Shown here piece after piece: positions 28,901-36,208 of a stretch of 64,000 nt of DNA; the first letter of the stretch is position 1; every line of letters begins with the position of its first letter. Below the pieces are notes generated by a model. It saw nothing but the letters and a program-made list of their open reading frames with translations, was not told the DNA's origin and searched no databases. The translations under genes and the position numbers were made by a program. This stretch comes from Allorhizobium ampelinum S4. GTDB lineage: Bacteria > Pseudomonadota > Alphaproteobacteria > Rhizobiales > Rhizobiaceae. The stretch spans positions 620,001-684,000 of the forward strand of contig NC_011988.1 in the NCBI RefSeq assembly GCF_000016285.1, given 5' to 3'.

Positions 28901-30028
28901 AATGAAATGAGCATGCACCACGCCGCCAAGGGCGAATTGCGCATCGGTCTCGGCCCGGAATTCAACATTTACGGCGAGGAATTGCGCGCCCCGCATATTC
29001 CCAATGGTTGCTTCCAGTTTGTCGATCGCTGCCTGGAAACCACAGGCACGCGTGGCCAACTGGTCCCCGGTGCCGTGATGGATGCCGAATATGATGCCGC
29101 TGCCGATAGCTGGTATTTCCAGGAAAACAGCCATCCGCATATCCCGAATTTCGTGGTGCTGGAATCGGCGCTTCAGGCGGCCATTCTCAACGGCTATGCG
29201 CTGGGGCCAACCCTGAAATATCCCGATAAGGAATATTCGATCCGCAATCTGGATGGCACGGCGGTCTATCTTTCCGACCCGGATGTGCGCGGCACGACGA
29301 TCCGCCACAGCCAGAAACTGCTCAGCAATGCCATGGTGACGGATTCGATCCTGCAAAACTTCGATTTCAACCTGAAGGTTGATGGCCAGCCTTTCTATCA
29401 GGGCCAGTCTTCCTTCGGCTACTTCACCAAGCGGGCGCTCGAAAACCAGCTTGGCCTTGACCAGGGCAAGCTTAGCAAGTTCTGGTTGGAGGAAAACAGC
29501 GCGAAAGCCGAGGAGTTCGACCTTCTGAACCCTGCCTCCGCCCATCTGTTTGCTGGTACAGCGGACAAACCCCATTGGCGGCTGCCGCCCGGCCATCGGT
29601 TCCGGTTGCTGCATCAGGCCAGCCTGGTGCGCGAGGGTGGTAAATTCGGCCTCGGCTATGTCAAGGGCGAGCGGACGATTGATGCGGGCGAATGGTATTT
29701 CACCAACCATTTCCACCGCGATCCGGTCATGCCCGGCTCACTGGGATTGGAGGCCATCCTGCAAGCCATGCAGCTCTTTGCCATCCGCACCGGTCTGGAC
29801 GCCGGGATTGCCAATCCACGCTTCGGCATCGCGGTCGGCGTGCCGGTCAACTGGCGCTATCGCGGCCAGCTGCTACGCACTGACAAGCGCATGGGCCTGG
29901 AAGTGCATATCAAGGAAATCCGCCGCGAAGGCGAGGGTCTGGTGGTGATTGCCGATACCGATTTGTTCAATGATCGGCTGCGTATCTATGAGGCGCTGTC
30001 GATGAGCATTTCCATCAAACCGGCTTAA
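22922..30028 (+). CDS. PfaB/PfaC-like fused synthase subunit: KS-CLF-AT-DH-DH
   Basis: This 2368-residue protein starts with an active ketosynthase (about 1-440; Cys193 in DAACSSS, His328, His366). A second, KS-like domain (about 480-740) has Met662 where the catalytic Cys should be, fitting a chain-length factor. An acyltransferase follows (about 1000-1340; Ser1106 in G-Y-S-M-G-E), then a low-complexity linker (about 1390-1540). Four hot-dog modules form two FabA-like double hot-dog dehydratases (about 1580-2365), with catalytic-type His1860 (H-F-x-x-D-P-V-L-P-G) and His2263 (H-F-x-x-D-P-V-M-P-G). In Shewanella-type clusters the acyltransferase is a separate PfaB; here it lies inside the PfaC-like chain. 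FabA-like domains are what place cis double bonds in PUFA synthases. Translation is coupled to the upstream gene by ATGA overlap. Confidence 0.92.
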   Translation: MSRIAITALSLCFPGANDLDSYWRNLLAKNDSRSTGGVKDFRIDPFYLRDSQEDVDQVRWLRGGFVDLDEVTKGLSEEGGDGLDLPWQLARRVAEEALQTSRLGERVDLGRVGMVLGNYTFPTFASNNAVVPVWEREIAAGLEDGLGLSPGTLVDTSLTAPPAEHGVLSADGIYAVTRGLSLGGPSFSLDAACSSSLYAIELASSYLRSGHADAMLAGGVCLPDPWLIHVSFGDLGAFPNNGVSQPFDSTSDGIVTGQGASVVVLRRLEDALRDNDVILAVIESVGLSNDGTGQHMLVPNADGQRLAYQRAYARTGVQPEEIDYVECHATGTPLGDRTELTSLQRFFGADKQHFPLIGSVKANVGHLLTVAGMSSLAKVILAMQEGTIPATPGIGKLQKSMDAPGMEQRLVVENQSWPTPAGKRHAAISAFGFGGTNAHMIVSDDRTFSGERTQGDNGATKTLQPPPLEIRGMAAHYGNAASLQAFEAASFGGEPVWAEPSSRRWRGATVTADAPPQAAINAYDIDFLRNRIPPAETEAFNAQQGLVLKVANEALSDAGYGHIGEKRSARPVAVLVVLELDLSAHLRRGRTLVPDWIDQALTGQGLHLSEDERQGLIDACKRAVLGPLRSTEITSYIGNICASRIASQWNFTGPVFTLSAGMLGVAYAMEQAGLMIADDKAEAALIVAVDLNAGLEAYALEQAGTPGANPQAAKSLGDGAGAILLAPAGLGASAAPYAVLDHISIRHVGNVEDSAVAVALATIADGHRLDLMDMAGQIGGDGVELAAVATHAPGAVVCGVEHLSGHCKVAQPMAALIRAALCLSGRYLPATPPAWLNAETSQPLTVAVEQAGLGLLAESVPWTRQERSRPLVAGVGAAGPFGSYAAFRLSEAVVETLRQPEADYPPFLPVAAENRGALVGVLATVIAALEQGTPWQALQTEALANLRERPSARVLVLSGRDPAQLLTEARQAQKFLGEGQGVEFQTPAGSYFTDRPQGAEGKIAFMYPGGFNSYPHLGRTLLRRYPDSLRAFEQFVDDPAATLCHDQLYPRHKPGQDATVRLMQTEAGMQQDIAAMMKTGVGFALMYTALLRDQFGVQAHGALGYSMGEVSMLFANGIWPIDQHGLRNDLPLFETSIGGPRQAVRDTFGIGPEVRDNQVWSSYVLLAPVETVRDAIAPRADVFITHVNGPKEVVIAGLPAAVTAVVKQLDGYSAYRSPVSHVLHVPLLQRVAHQISALHDHPTTAPPDNLHLYTTSTYGRMTDFSREGLSRTITDVMCSEVDFVRLVDMAYDDGYRIFIECGPSATCSRWVNSCLAGRDYLSINLNQRGADDGRSLLAALARLVSHGVRVDLTSLVPGVKAERSKTVISLQPGGAALRATASETVRPLETKPVVALPFTPSTVARSIAWGPTAAFILEGTSLVHELLDHNTQDDDTQDEIQPDDQPARPSPGLPSLSPKPVEADQPFMAKNITISQDKSQRIAQAVEAFLQRQRLGHQTFLQTQSDLVQIWREHAGNGAHGVRPAQRSLPQPATIDAAPAVLEIEAPQPVAIAPAPVRAPTPVATATVLPTSAREKQEKGWFLDEQDLLTFASGKVADALGAQFAPIDDYPVRVRLPAPPYFFVSRVTKVDAKFGEYKPCSLTTEYDVPADAWYLIDGQMPPGIAVESGQSDLLLVALLGIDFKNKGVRKYRLLDGRLSFYGRLPQAGSTLRFDITIDRFVWQGDGLLFFFRYDGYVDGELALQLHSGCAGFFTEDELSAGGGVVIKQPPAAPLTLVKPLLPRVRDTLEKSDLVALSEGRIGEIFGPGSQHPESGSSIRLPPEMLLMIDRVTDIGSWQGEHYVMEAEKSFDADGWYYTSHFVDDPVLPGSLIAEGATQLLKVYLIANGMHQCFADGVFEPVTHREMQITVRGQITPDVKKVHYKLFIQESALLPRPYVIADVLIYDEHGKPLVRVSNLGLQVVEKPGVSVEPRFGDPTWFSGRKTKSGEKVVLNEMSMHHAAKGELRIGLGPEFNIYGEELRAPHIPNGCFQFVDRCLETTGTRGQLVPGAVMDAEYDAAADSWYFQENSHPHIPNFVVLESALQAAILNGYALGPTLKYPDKEYSIRNLDGTAVYLSDPDVRGTTIRHSQKLLSNAMVTDSILQNFDFNLKVDGQPFYQGQSSFGYFTKRALENQLGLDQGKLSKFWLEENSAKAEEFDLLNPASAHLFAGTADKPHWRLPPGHRFRLLHQASLVREGGKFGLGYVKGERTIDAGEWYFTNHFHRDPVMPGSLGLEAILQAMQLFAIRTGLDAGIANPRFGIAVGVPVNWRYRGQLLRTDKRMGLEVHIKEIRREGEGLVVIADTDLFNDRLRIYEALSMSISIKPA

Positions 30029-30043
30029 TCCAAGGAGGATATC

Positions 30044-31624
30044 ATGACAATCAATGCGCGATTTGAAGACGCCTCCGCAACACCCGCTATTGTCTGGGAC
30101 ACCCCGTCAATCCGTCGGCAATTGCAGAAATTGGATCAGCCGGGCTCAGTGGTCAGCGATGGCACCCGGCTTGGGGTGACCTCGGAACTGGAGCCGCTGG
30201 AAGCCGGTTTCAAAGTGGTCTGCCGCTATCCTGCCCTGGCGCCGAGTGCGCTGGGGGACCCGGATTTCCTGGCCCGCTACGATCTGCGCTTCCCCTATAT
30301 GGCTGGTGCCATGGCCAATGGCATCGCCTCGCCGGACCTGGTCATTGCGCTGGCCCAGCAGGGTTTTCTGGCGAGCTACGGTGCAGGTGGCGTTCGGCTG
30401 GAACAGGTCGATCAGGCACTGGCCAAGATTACCTCGGCGCTTCAGGGCGCGCCATTTTCGGTCAATCTCATCCATAGCCCCAGTGAACCGGCCATGGAAA
30501 ACGGCCTGATCGATATTCTGCTGCGCTATGGTGTCACCATTGTCGAAGCCTCGGCTTTCATGGGGTTGACGCCAGCACTGGTGCGCTACCGGGCGCTTGG
30601 CCTTCGCCGCCGCGACGATGGCAGCATCGAGATCGGCCATCGGCTGATCGCCAAGGTCTCCCGCTCGGAAGTGGCCTCGGTCTTTATGGAGCCAGCGCCA
30701 GAAAACATCTTGAAAAAGCTGCTGGCCCAAGGCGCGATCAGTGAGGAGCAGGCCGCGTTGGCTGCCCAGGTACCGATTGCCGACGACATTACCGCTGAAG
30801 CTGATTCCGGTGGGCATACCGACCGCAGACCGCTGGTCGTGCTGCTGCCGATCCTGCTGCGGCAGGCGCAGAAAGTGGCCGAGAAAAACGGTTACGCCAA
30901 GCCGATCCGCATCGGTGTCGGTGGTGGGCTTGGCTCGCCCAAGGCAATTGCCGCCGCCTTTGCAACGGGTGCCGCCTATGTGGTGACCGGGTCGGTCAAT
31001 CAGGCCTGTCAGGAATCCGGCTCGTCGCCTTCGGTGCGCGCCCTTCTGGCCAAATGCGGCTTTGCCGATACGACCATGGCACCGGCTGCTGATATGTTCG
31101 AGCTGGGGGTGGAGTTGCAGGTCTTGAAGCGTGGCACGTTGTTCGCCAGCCGCGCCAAGATGCTCTACGATCTCTATCGCCGCTATGACAGTCTGGATGC
31201 GCTGCCGGAGCCGGTGGTGCAGGAGCTGGAGCAGAAGCTGTTCAAGCAGAGCCTTGCCGATGTCTGGCGGATGACGGCGGATTACTTCATTGGGCGCGAC
31301 CCCAAGCAGGTCACGGAGGCGGAAGCCGATCCGAAGCGCAAGATGGCACTGGTGTTTCGCGCCTATCTCGGCAAGGCATCCCATTGGGCCAATGCCGGGG
31401 AAGAAGGCCGCCAGATCGACTACCAGATCTGGAGCGGCCCGGCGATTGGTGACTTCAACGAATGGACGGCTGGCACCTATCTGGAACAGCCGGAGGGACG
31501 CCGCGTGGTGGATGTCGCCACTCATCTGTTGCAGGGCGCGGCCTTTGAGACGCGGCTGCATTGGCTGGCCATGGCCGGTGTCCGCTTCCCCCATCCGATG
31601 TCCTATGAGATTGCGCCGCTATGA
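30044..31624 (+). CDS. PfaD-like trans-acting enoyl reductase
   Basis: This 526-residue FMN enzyme is of the PfaD family (nitronate-monooxygenase-like TIM barrel). Characteristic segments are the 'EADSGGHTDRRP' loop, the phosphate-binding I-G-V-G-G-G-L-G-S region and 'MAPAADMFELGVELQVLKRG'. It would reduce enoyl-ACP intermediates selectively on the carriers of the PfaA-like subunit, leaving some double bonds. A strong AAGGAGG precedes the ATG, 16 bp after the fused subunit gene. It overlaps the next gene by ATGA. Confidence 0.92.
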   Translation: MTINARFEDASATPAIVWDTPSIRRQLQKLDQPGSVVSDGTRLGVTSELEPLEAGFKVVCRYPALAPSALGDPDFLARYDLRFPYMAGAMANGIASPDLVIALAQQGFLASYGAGGVRLEQVDQALAKITSALQGAPFSVNLIHSPSEPAMENGLIDILLRYGVTIVEASAFMGLTPALVRYRALGLRRRDDGSIEIGHRLIAKVSRSEVASVFMEPAPENILKKLLAQGAISEEQAALAAQVPIADDITAEADSGGHTDRRPLVVLLPILLRQAQKVAEKNGYAKPIRIGVGGGLGSPKAIAAAFATGAAYVVTGSVNQACQESGSSPSVRALLAKCGFADTTMAPAADMFELGVELQVLKRGTLFASRAKMLYDLYRRYDSLDALPEPVVQELEQKLFKQSLADVWRMTADYFIGRDPKQVTEAEADPKRKMALVFRAYLGKASHWANAGEEGRQIDYQIWSGPAIGDFNEWTAGTYLEQPEGRRVVDVATHLLQGAAFETRLHWLAMAGVRFPHPMSYEIAPL

Positions 31625-33309
31625 CAACATCCGCCTTCTATCTCGACCGGTTGCGGACGCTGTTGGGCGATCCGCTTGACGACGACCACCCCTTTTCCTT
31701 CGCCACTGCCGTGAAGGCCGATCTCACCGGCGATAGTCTGGATCTTCAGGCCACGGCGCTGGTCGAGTCCGGCTTTATCCGGCAGATCATTCCCGCCCAT
31801 TGGAAGACGGGCGGGGAATTGGTGGATCTGGAAGCGGTGCTTGAAATGGCGCGCCTTCTGGCGGGCCGCAATCCATCGCTGATGCCCCGGCTGATGTATT
31901 CCATCGGGGCAATCACGGTGCTCGATCTGGCTGGCACCGAGGCGCAGCGCAAGATCCTGTCGGACTGGCTGCTTGCGGGCCACAGCGTAGCCCTTGCCGT
32001 CAACGAACCTGGCATTCGCAGCGATCTGATCAACAACCAGACAAAGGCGGAACGTCAGGGTGACTGGTATGTGATCAATGGCCGCAAATGGCTGGTCGGT
32101 CAGGCCGAAAAGGCGCGGGCCTTGATGGTCATGGCCAAGACGGGTGCAGGCGGACCGGCGGCCTTCTCGCTGTTTCTGATCGACCGGCAGCCGCAATGGG
32201 AATCGACCCTGCCACATCCACGTGCAGAACTGTCCGGCATGCGCGGCATCGATGTCGCCGATGTCGATATCGATGTGGCCTGTGTCAATGTCGCAAACCG
32301 GGTGGGTGGCGAAGGCGAAGGCATCGAGCTGGTGTTTCGCGCCGAATCCGTCATCAAGCTTCTGTCGATTGGTGCCATGCTTGGCCCCTGCGAGAGCGCC
32401 TTGCGGCTGACCTATGGGGAGATCTCCAAACAGGCGAATGGCGGCCATCCACATCAGCATTTCCTGCTGGCTGGTGCCTATGCCGATTACCGGATCATGG
32501 ACAGCGTTGCCAAGGCTGCGGCCCGCTTCGCGTCTTTCCGTCCGCAGCATTTTCCGGTGGCGGCGGCGGTCGCCAAACAGATCGCCCAGGAATTCAGCAG
32601 CCGGATTTTCACCAGCCTGATGGCAGCCCTGGGTGCCCGCTCGGTGCTGGCGCAGGAGCCGGTCTCGGCGATCCTTCAGAAATTGCGCCGCGACGGTGAA
32701 GTGGCGCAATATATGGATATCAATCCGCAGGTTAACCTCGGCATGTTGGCCAATCAATTGCCCAGTCTGACCAAGCGTCGCACCAAGCTGGAGCCAGGCC
32801 TTGCGGATGCGCTGTTTGCGCAATTGCAGGCGGAACTGTCACCATCGTCGCCTTGCCCGGCCATGGTTCTTGCCAAGGTGCCGATGCTGAACAGGGCTGG
32901 CGAGCCGTTGACGGATTTGTTGCCCGGCCTTGCCGAGCGGTTTGCCAAGGCGGCATCCGAACAAGACAGTGCGGTGGTGGACGCGCTGCATGAGGCAGAG
33001 GCACGCTTTGCCAGCCTGGAAGAGGGCATGGCTGAACTGCTGGCCCTGCGCCAGGGCGAACGGCCGGAAGCCGTCAATGCGGGAGCGCAATTTGCACGGC
33101 TTTATGCCGTGTCCTGCTGCGCGCTATCGGCACTGGCTGAGGGTGGGGATGCGCTTCTGCCCTTCATGCTGCAACGCCTGCTGGCCGGTGATCGCTATGC
33201 CTTCGGCGGAGAAGATCGGTTCTATCAGGCGGCTTGGCATCGTCTCGCAGAGGCGATGGGGGCTGGTGAAGACGTTTATGGTGATGAAAGACGGCACGCT
33301 GCGGTTTAG
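31621..33309 (+). CDS. acyl-CoA dehydrogenase-like flavoprotein (first)
   Basis: This 562-residue protein has an acyl-CoA dehydrogenase core in residues about 40-400: an N-terminal helical domain, a central beta domain ('ALAVNEPGIRSDLINNQT', 'VINGRKWLVG') and a C-terminal four-helix domain, plus an extra C-terminal extension. The family oxidises acyl thioesters to trans-2-enoyl thioesters with FAD. The central 'ALAVNEPG' departs from the usual T-E-P-x-x-G-S-D. It is translationally coupled to the PfaD-like gene, so it probably acts on the synthase product or precursor. Which carbon is desaturated, and whether the carrier is CoA or ACP, is unknown. Confidence 0.8.
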   Translation: MTTSAFYLDRLRTLLGDPLDDDHPFSFATAVKADLTGDSLDLQATALVESGFIRQIIPAHWKTGGELVDLEAVLEMARLLAGRNPSLMPRLMYSIGAITVLDLAGTEAQRKILSDWLLAGHSVALAVNEPGIRSDLINNQTKAERQGDWYVINGRKWLVGQAEKARALMVMAKTGAGGPAAFSLFLIDRQPQWESTLPHPRAELSGMRGIDVADVDIDVACVNVANRVGGEGEGIELVFRAESVIKLLSIGAMLGPCESALRLTYGEISKQANGGHPHQHFLLAGAYADYRIMDSVAKAAARFASFRPQHFPVAAAVAKQIAQEFSSRIFTSLMAALGARSVLAQEPVSAILQKLRRDGEVAQYMDINPQVNLGMLANQLPSLTKRRTKLEPGLADALFAQLQAELSPSSPCPAMVLAKVPMLNRAGEPLTDLLPGLAERFAKAASEQDSAVVDALHEAEARFASLEEGMAELLALRQGERPEAVNAGAQFARLYAVSCCALSALAEGGDALLPFMLQRLLAGDRYAFGGEDRFYQAAWHRLAEAMGAGEDVYGDERRHAAV

Positions 33310-33386
33310 CAGCGGTCGATGATTTTTCACGTTTTTTCAGGTGGCCTCGACAGGGCCACGCAAGACATTTTGATCAGGAGTTTCAG

Positions 33387-35198
33387 ATGCTATTTCCCGA
33401 GGTGAAGAAAAAAGGGTCTGCCGAGGTCCTGGCGACATTGCGGCAGCTGGATCTGGCCATGGGCGATCCGTGGGATACGGCAGCACCGGCCTCCTTCGCG
33501 CAGATCATGGCCGATGACGAAGCAGAGCGGTTCCCCGCCCGTCCCTATGATGCGCTGGTCGGTGAAAGCATCAGCCAATGGCTGGTACCGGAAGGTGCCG
33601 GCGGCATGATGTTTTCCTATCCGGAATCCCTGCAAATGTACCGCGCCATTGCCCGCCGCGATATGACGCTGGCAACCATCGCCATCCTGCCCTTCATCGG
33701 CTATCTGGCGATTGTCACCTGCGGCACGGAAGAGCAGATCCGCGAATATGGACGCTTCGTTGCCTCTGGTGGCTCGATTTCCTGGGGGTTGAGCGAAGGC
33801 CGCCATGGTAGCGATCTTCTGACCAACGAGACCACGGCGATCAAGGATGGTGAGTTCTACCGCGTCAATGGCGAGAAATGGCCGATTGGTTTTGCCGACC
33901 GGGCCGGTGCGATGATCGTCCATGCCCGCACCGACGAGGCGATTTCGCCGGTCTCTCACACCATGCTGATCGTTGACCGCAGCCATCTTGAGCGCAAGAA
34001 TTACCGGGTTCTGCCCAATGAACGTCTTTACGGCGTGCGCGGCCTGCCGCTGGGCGGGGTGCGCTACGAGGATGCCAAGGTGCCGGTTGGTCAGGTGCTT
34101 GGCCGCGAAGGTGCCGGGTTGGAAGTGTCGTTGAAAAGCCAGCAATCCCTGCGGCTTGGCGTGGCCGCCATGTGCCTCGGCGCTGTCGATACCGGCTTGC
34201 GGCTGGCCTATGGCTTTGCTGCCAACCGAAGCCTCTATGGCAACCAGAAGGTGATCGAACTGCCGGTCAGCCGTCGCCAGATTGCCGATGCCTATGCTGA
34301 TCTGATGATCTCGGAAATCATGGTCGCTTCTGCGACCCGGTTGGTGCATTGCCTGCCCCGTCAGCTTTTCCTTTATTCCTCCATTTCCAAATATCTGGTG
34401 CCGAAGCGGCTGGAGCAATCGCTGCAAAGCCTGGCAACCGTGATTGGTGCTCGCTTCTACCTGCGTGATGGCTTTGGCCATGGGGTCTTCCAGAAGCTGC
34501 TGCGCGATATCGGCATGACCGGCTTTGTCGATGGCAATAGCTATGTGAACATGCGCGTCGTTGGCAGCCAGATGGAATTGGCGCTTGGCAAGGCGCTGGC
34601 TGCTCGTGAACAGCCGTTTGATGCAGCGCGCCGGGCGTTGCTGGATGATATCTACGATATCCGCCGTCCTGTTGGGCCGCCGCGCTGGAGCAAGCTCGGC
34701 CTGTCCGGCAATGGCGACGATATCAGTCTGGCTGGCCTTCCCGATGCGCTGCGCGAATTGAAGCCGCTGGTGTCGGAGAGCGAATATGCGCTGGCAGTGA
34801 GCGTGATGGATGAGGTCGTCAAACTGGATCAGGCCCGACGCGACGCCCAGGCGAGACTTGGTCGCGGTTTTTCCAACAGCGCCAATTTCTATGCATTGAC
34901 GGACCGCTATTGCAGCCTGAATGCCGCCGCCTGCTGCATCCAGTTTGCTGTGGCCAATGCTGGTGGCATGCCTGCTTCCCTGCCGGACGGATCGGGTTGG
35001 CTTGGCTATTGCCTGAAGCGGATCATGCACTGGATGTATCCGACTGAGTTCCTGCCGGAGCCGGAAGAGGTGTCGGGCCTGATTGAGGTGATCGGCGATC
35101 TCTATCAGTCCAACCGGGCCTTCTCGGTCTTCCCCTTCGAATATGCGGGAAGCCGTGAAAGCATGGAACAGGGCGGCAAGCTGCTGACCAATAGTTGA
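33387..35198 (+). CDS. acyl-CoA dehydrogenase-like flavoprotein (second)
   Basis: This 603-residue homologue of the preceding gene has clearer family motifs: 'GLSEGRHGSDLLTNET' in the FAD-binding strand, 'VNGEKWPIG', 'RLYGVRGLPLGGVRYEDAKVP', and the helical C-terminal domain. The extra 150-200 residues at the C-terminus resemble the extension seen in very-long-chain types. CAGGAG precedes the ATG after a 77-bp gap. The two dehydrogenases end the lipid cluster. They could form a heterodimer or act in sequence to introduce or remove unsaturation; this is inference from pairing. Confidence 0.82.
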   Translation: MLFPEVKKKGSAEVLATLRQLDLAMGDPWDTAAPASFAQIMADDEAERFPARPYDALVGESISQWLVPEGAGGMMFSYPESLQMYRAIARRDMTLATIAILPFIGYLAIVTCGTEEQIREYGRFVASGGSISWGLSEGRHGSDLLTNETTAIKDGEFYRVNGEKWPIGFADRAGAMIVHARTDEAISPVSHTMLIVDRSHLERKNYRVLPNERLYGVRGLPLGGVRYEDAKVPVGQVLGREGAGLEVSLKSQQSLRLGVAAMCLGAVDTGLRLAYGFAANRSLYGNQKVIELPVSRRQIADAYADLMISEIMVASATRLVHCLPRQLFLYSSISKYLVPKRLEQSLQSLATVIGARFYLRDGFGHGVFQKLLRDIGMTGFVDGNSYVNMRVVGSQMELALGKALAAREQPFDAARRALLDDIYDIRRPVGPPRWSKLGLSGNGDDISLAGLPDALRELKPLVSESEYALAVSVMDEVVKLDQARRDAQARLGRGFSNSANFYALTDRYCSLNAAACCIQFAVANAGGMPASLPDGSGWLGYCLKRIMHWMYPTEFLPEPEEVSGLIEVIGDLYQSNRAFSVFPFEYAGSRESMEQGGKLLTNS

Positions 35199-35211
35199 TA
35201 CGCGAAGACAT

Positions 35212-35241
35212 TGATGAAGGCTGCTTATGCGGCCTTCGTCA
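35212..35241. terminator. hairpin between convergent operons
   Basis: A 13-bp stem with loop TTAT (left arm 35212-35224, right arm 35229-35241, with two G-T pairs) lies between the stop of the second dehydrogenase and the convergent amidase gene. There is no long T-run on either strand, so it may be an imperfect bidirectional terminator or mRNA-protecting structure. Confidence 0.5.
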
Positions 35242-35246
35242 TGCCA

Positions 35247-36191
35247 TCAGGCAAAAACGATCCGGGGGAAATAAAAGCTCACCACCCAGTTCGGCATATC
35301 GACCACTTCGCTGATCCTTAGATCGCCGCAGACCGAGCAAAGCATGTAGGCATCAACCGGGGCCATGTCGTGTTCGTCGGCCAGAAGATCGACCATCCGC
35401 ATCACGGCCTCGCGGGCGCTGGTCATCAGGTCCGGGCCGATGCCTGTCGTTACCTCATAACCCGCGCCGTCGAGGTGCCGGGTGACGGGTTCGGTCACGG
35501 TAAAGCGCGGGCTTTGCAGGGCCATGCCCTTCACCAGATCAAGCGTCAGTTCCACATCCATCCGGCTTTCGATGGCGGTGCCGCACACCTCGCCATCGCC
35601 CTGGGCGGCATGGGTATCGCCGACCGAAAACAATCCGCCTTCGACCTCGACCGGCAGGTAAAGCGTCACGCCCGCCGAGAGATCGCGAATATCGAGATTG
35701 CCGCCAACCCGGCGCGGTGGCACGACCGAGTGCGGACCGGGGTCGGCTGGCGCAAGGCCGATGGTTCCGGCGAAGGGTTTTAGCGGTACTTTACCGCCTG
35801 GGCCATAAAGGGCCGGGGCCATGGACACGGCGTCATAGTGCCAGATATGCAGGGCCGGGTCCTTGAACTGATCGGCGAGCAGGCCGAAGCCTGGAATATT
35901 TGCGGTCCAGCCGAGACCGGAGGGATGAAACTTGCGGATGGAGACTTTGACCACATCGCCGGGCATGGCACCCTCGATATAAACCGGGCCGGAAACCGGA
36001 TTAATTCCGGTAAAATCCAGGGCCGCAAGGCTCGCAGGCGTCGCATCGGCACCAAGCTGGCCGCCGGAGGCATCCATGCATTCAAACAGGATCGTCTCGC
36101 CGGGCTTTGCGACCAGCGCCGGTTCGAAATCCTTGTCCCAGCCGAAGTGATGCTGGGCGCGGTGGATGGTGTGGGTGCAGGCGATGCACAT
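35247..36191 (-). CDS. acetamidase/formamidase family enzyme
   Basis: This approximately 314-residue FmdA/AmdA-family protein has the characteristic 'FECMDASGGQLG' near residue 40, 'GAMPGDVVKV', 'LGWTANIPGFGLL', 'GDTHAAQGDGEVCGTAIE' with metal-site residues, and 'MLCSVCGDLRISEVVD' at the C-terminus. The family hydrolyses formamide, acetamide or related short amides to ammonia. The ATG at 36191 has GGGAG seven bases upstream. As the last gene of the AmiC/AmiR-headed importer operon, it probably handles amides entering through that importer. Confidence 0.87.
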   Translation of the reverse strand: MCIACTHTIHRAQHHFGWDKDFEPALVAKPGETILFECMDASGGQLGADATPASLAALDFTGINPVSGPVYIEGAMPGDVVKVSIRKFHPSGLGWTANIPGFGLLADQFKDPALHIWHYDAVSMAPALYGPGGKVPLKPFAGTIGLAPADPGPHSVVPPRRVGGNLDIRDLSAGVTLYLPVEVEGGLFSVGDTHAAQGDGEVCGTAIESRMDVELTLDLVKGMALQSPRFTVTEPVTRHLDGAGYEVTTGIGPDLMTSAREAVMRMVDLLADEHDMAPVDAYMLCSVCGDLRISEVVDMPNWVVSFYFPRIVFA

Positions 36192-36208
36192 GGCAGGCTC
36201 CCTTTTCT

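Noticed and set aside
27506..29716. 736-codon minus-strand open frame
   Set aside because: It lies entirely opposite the hot-dog dehydratase region of the fused synthase gene, has no ribosome-binding site and shows no recognisable domain.
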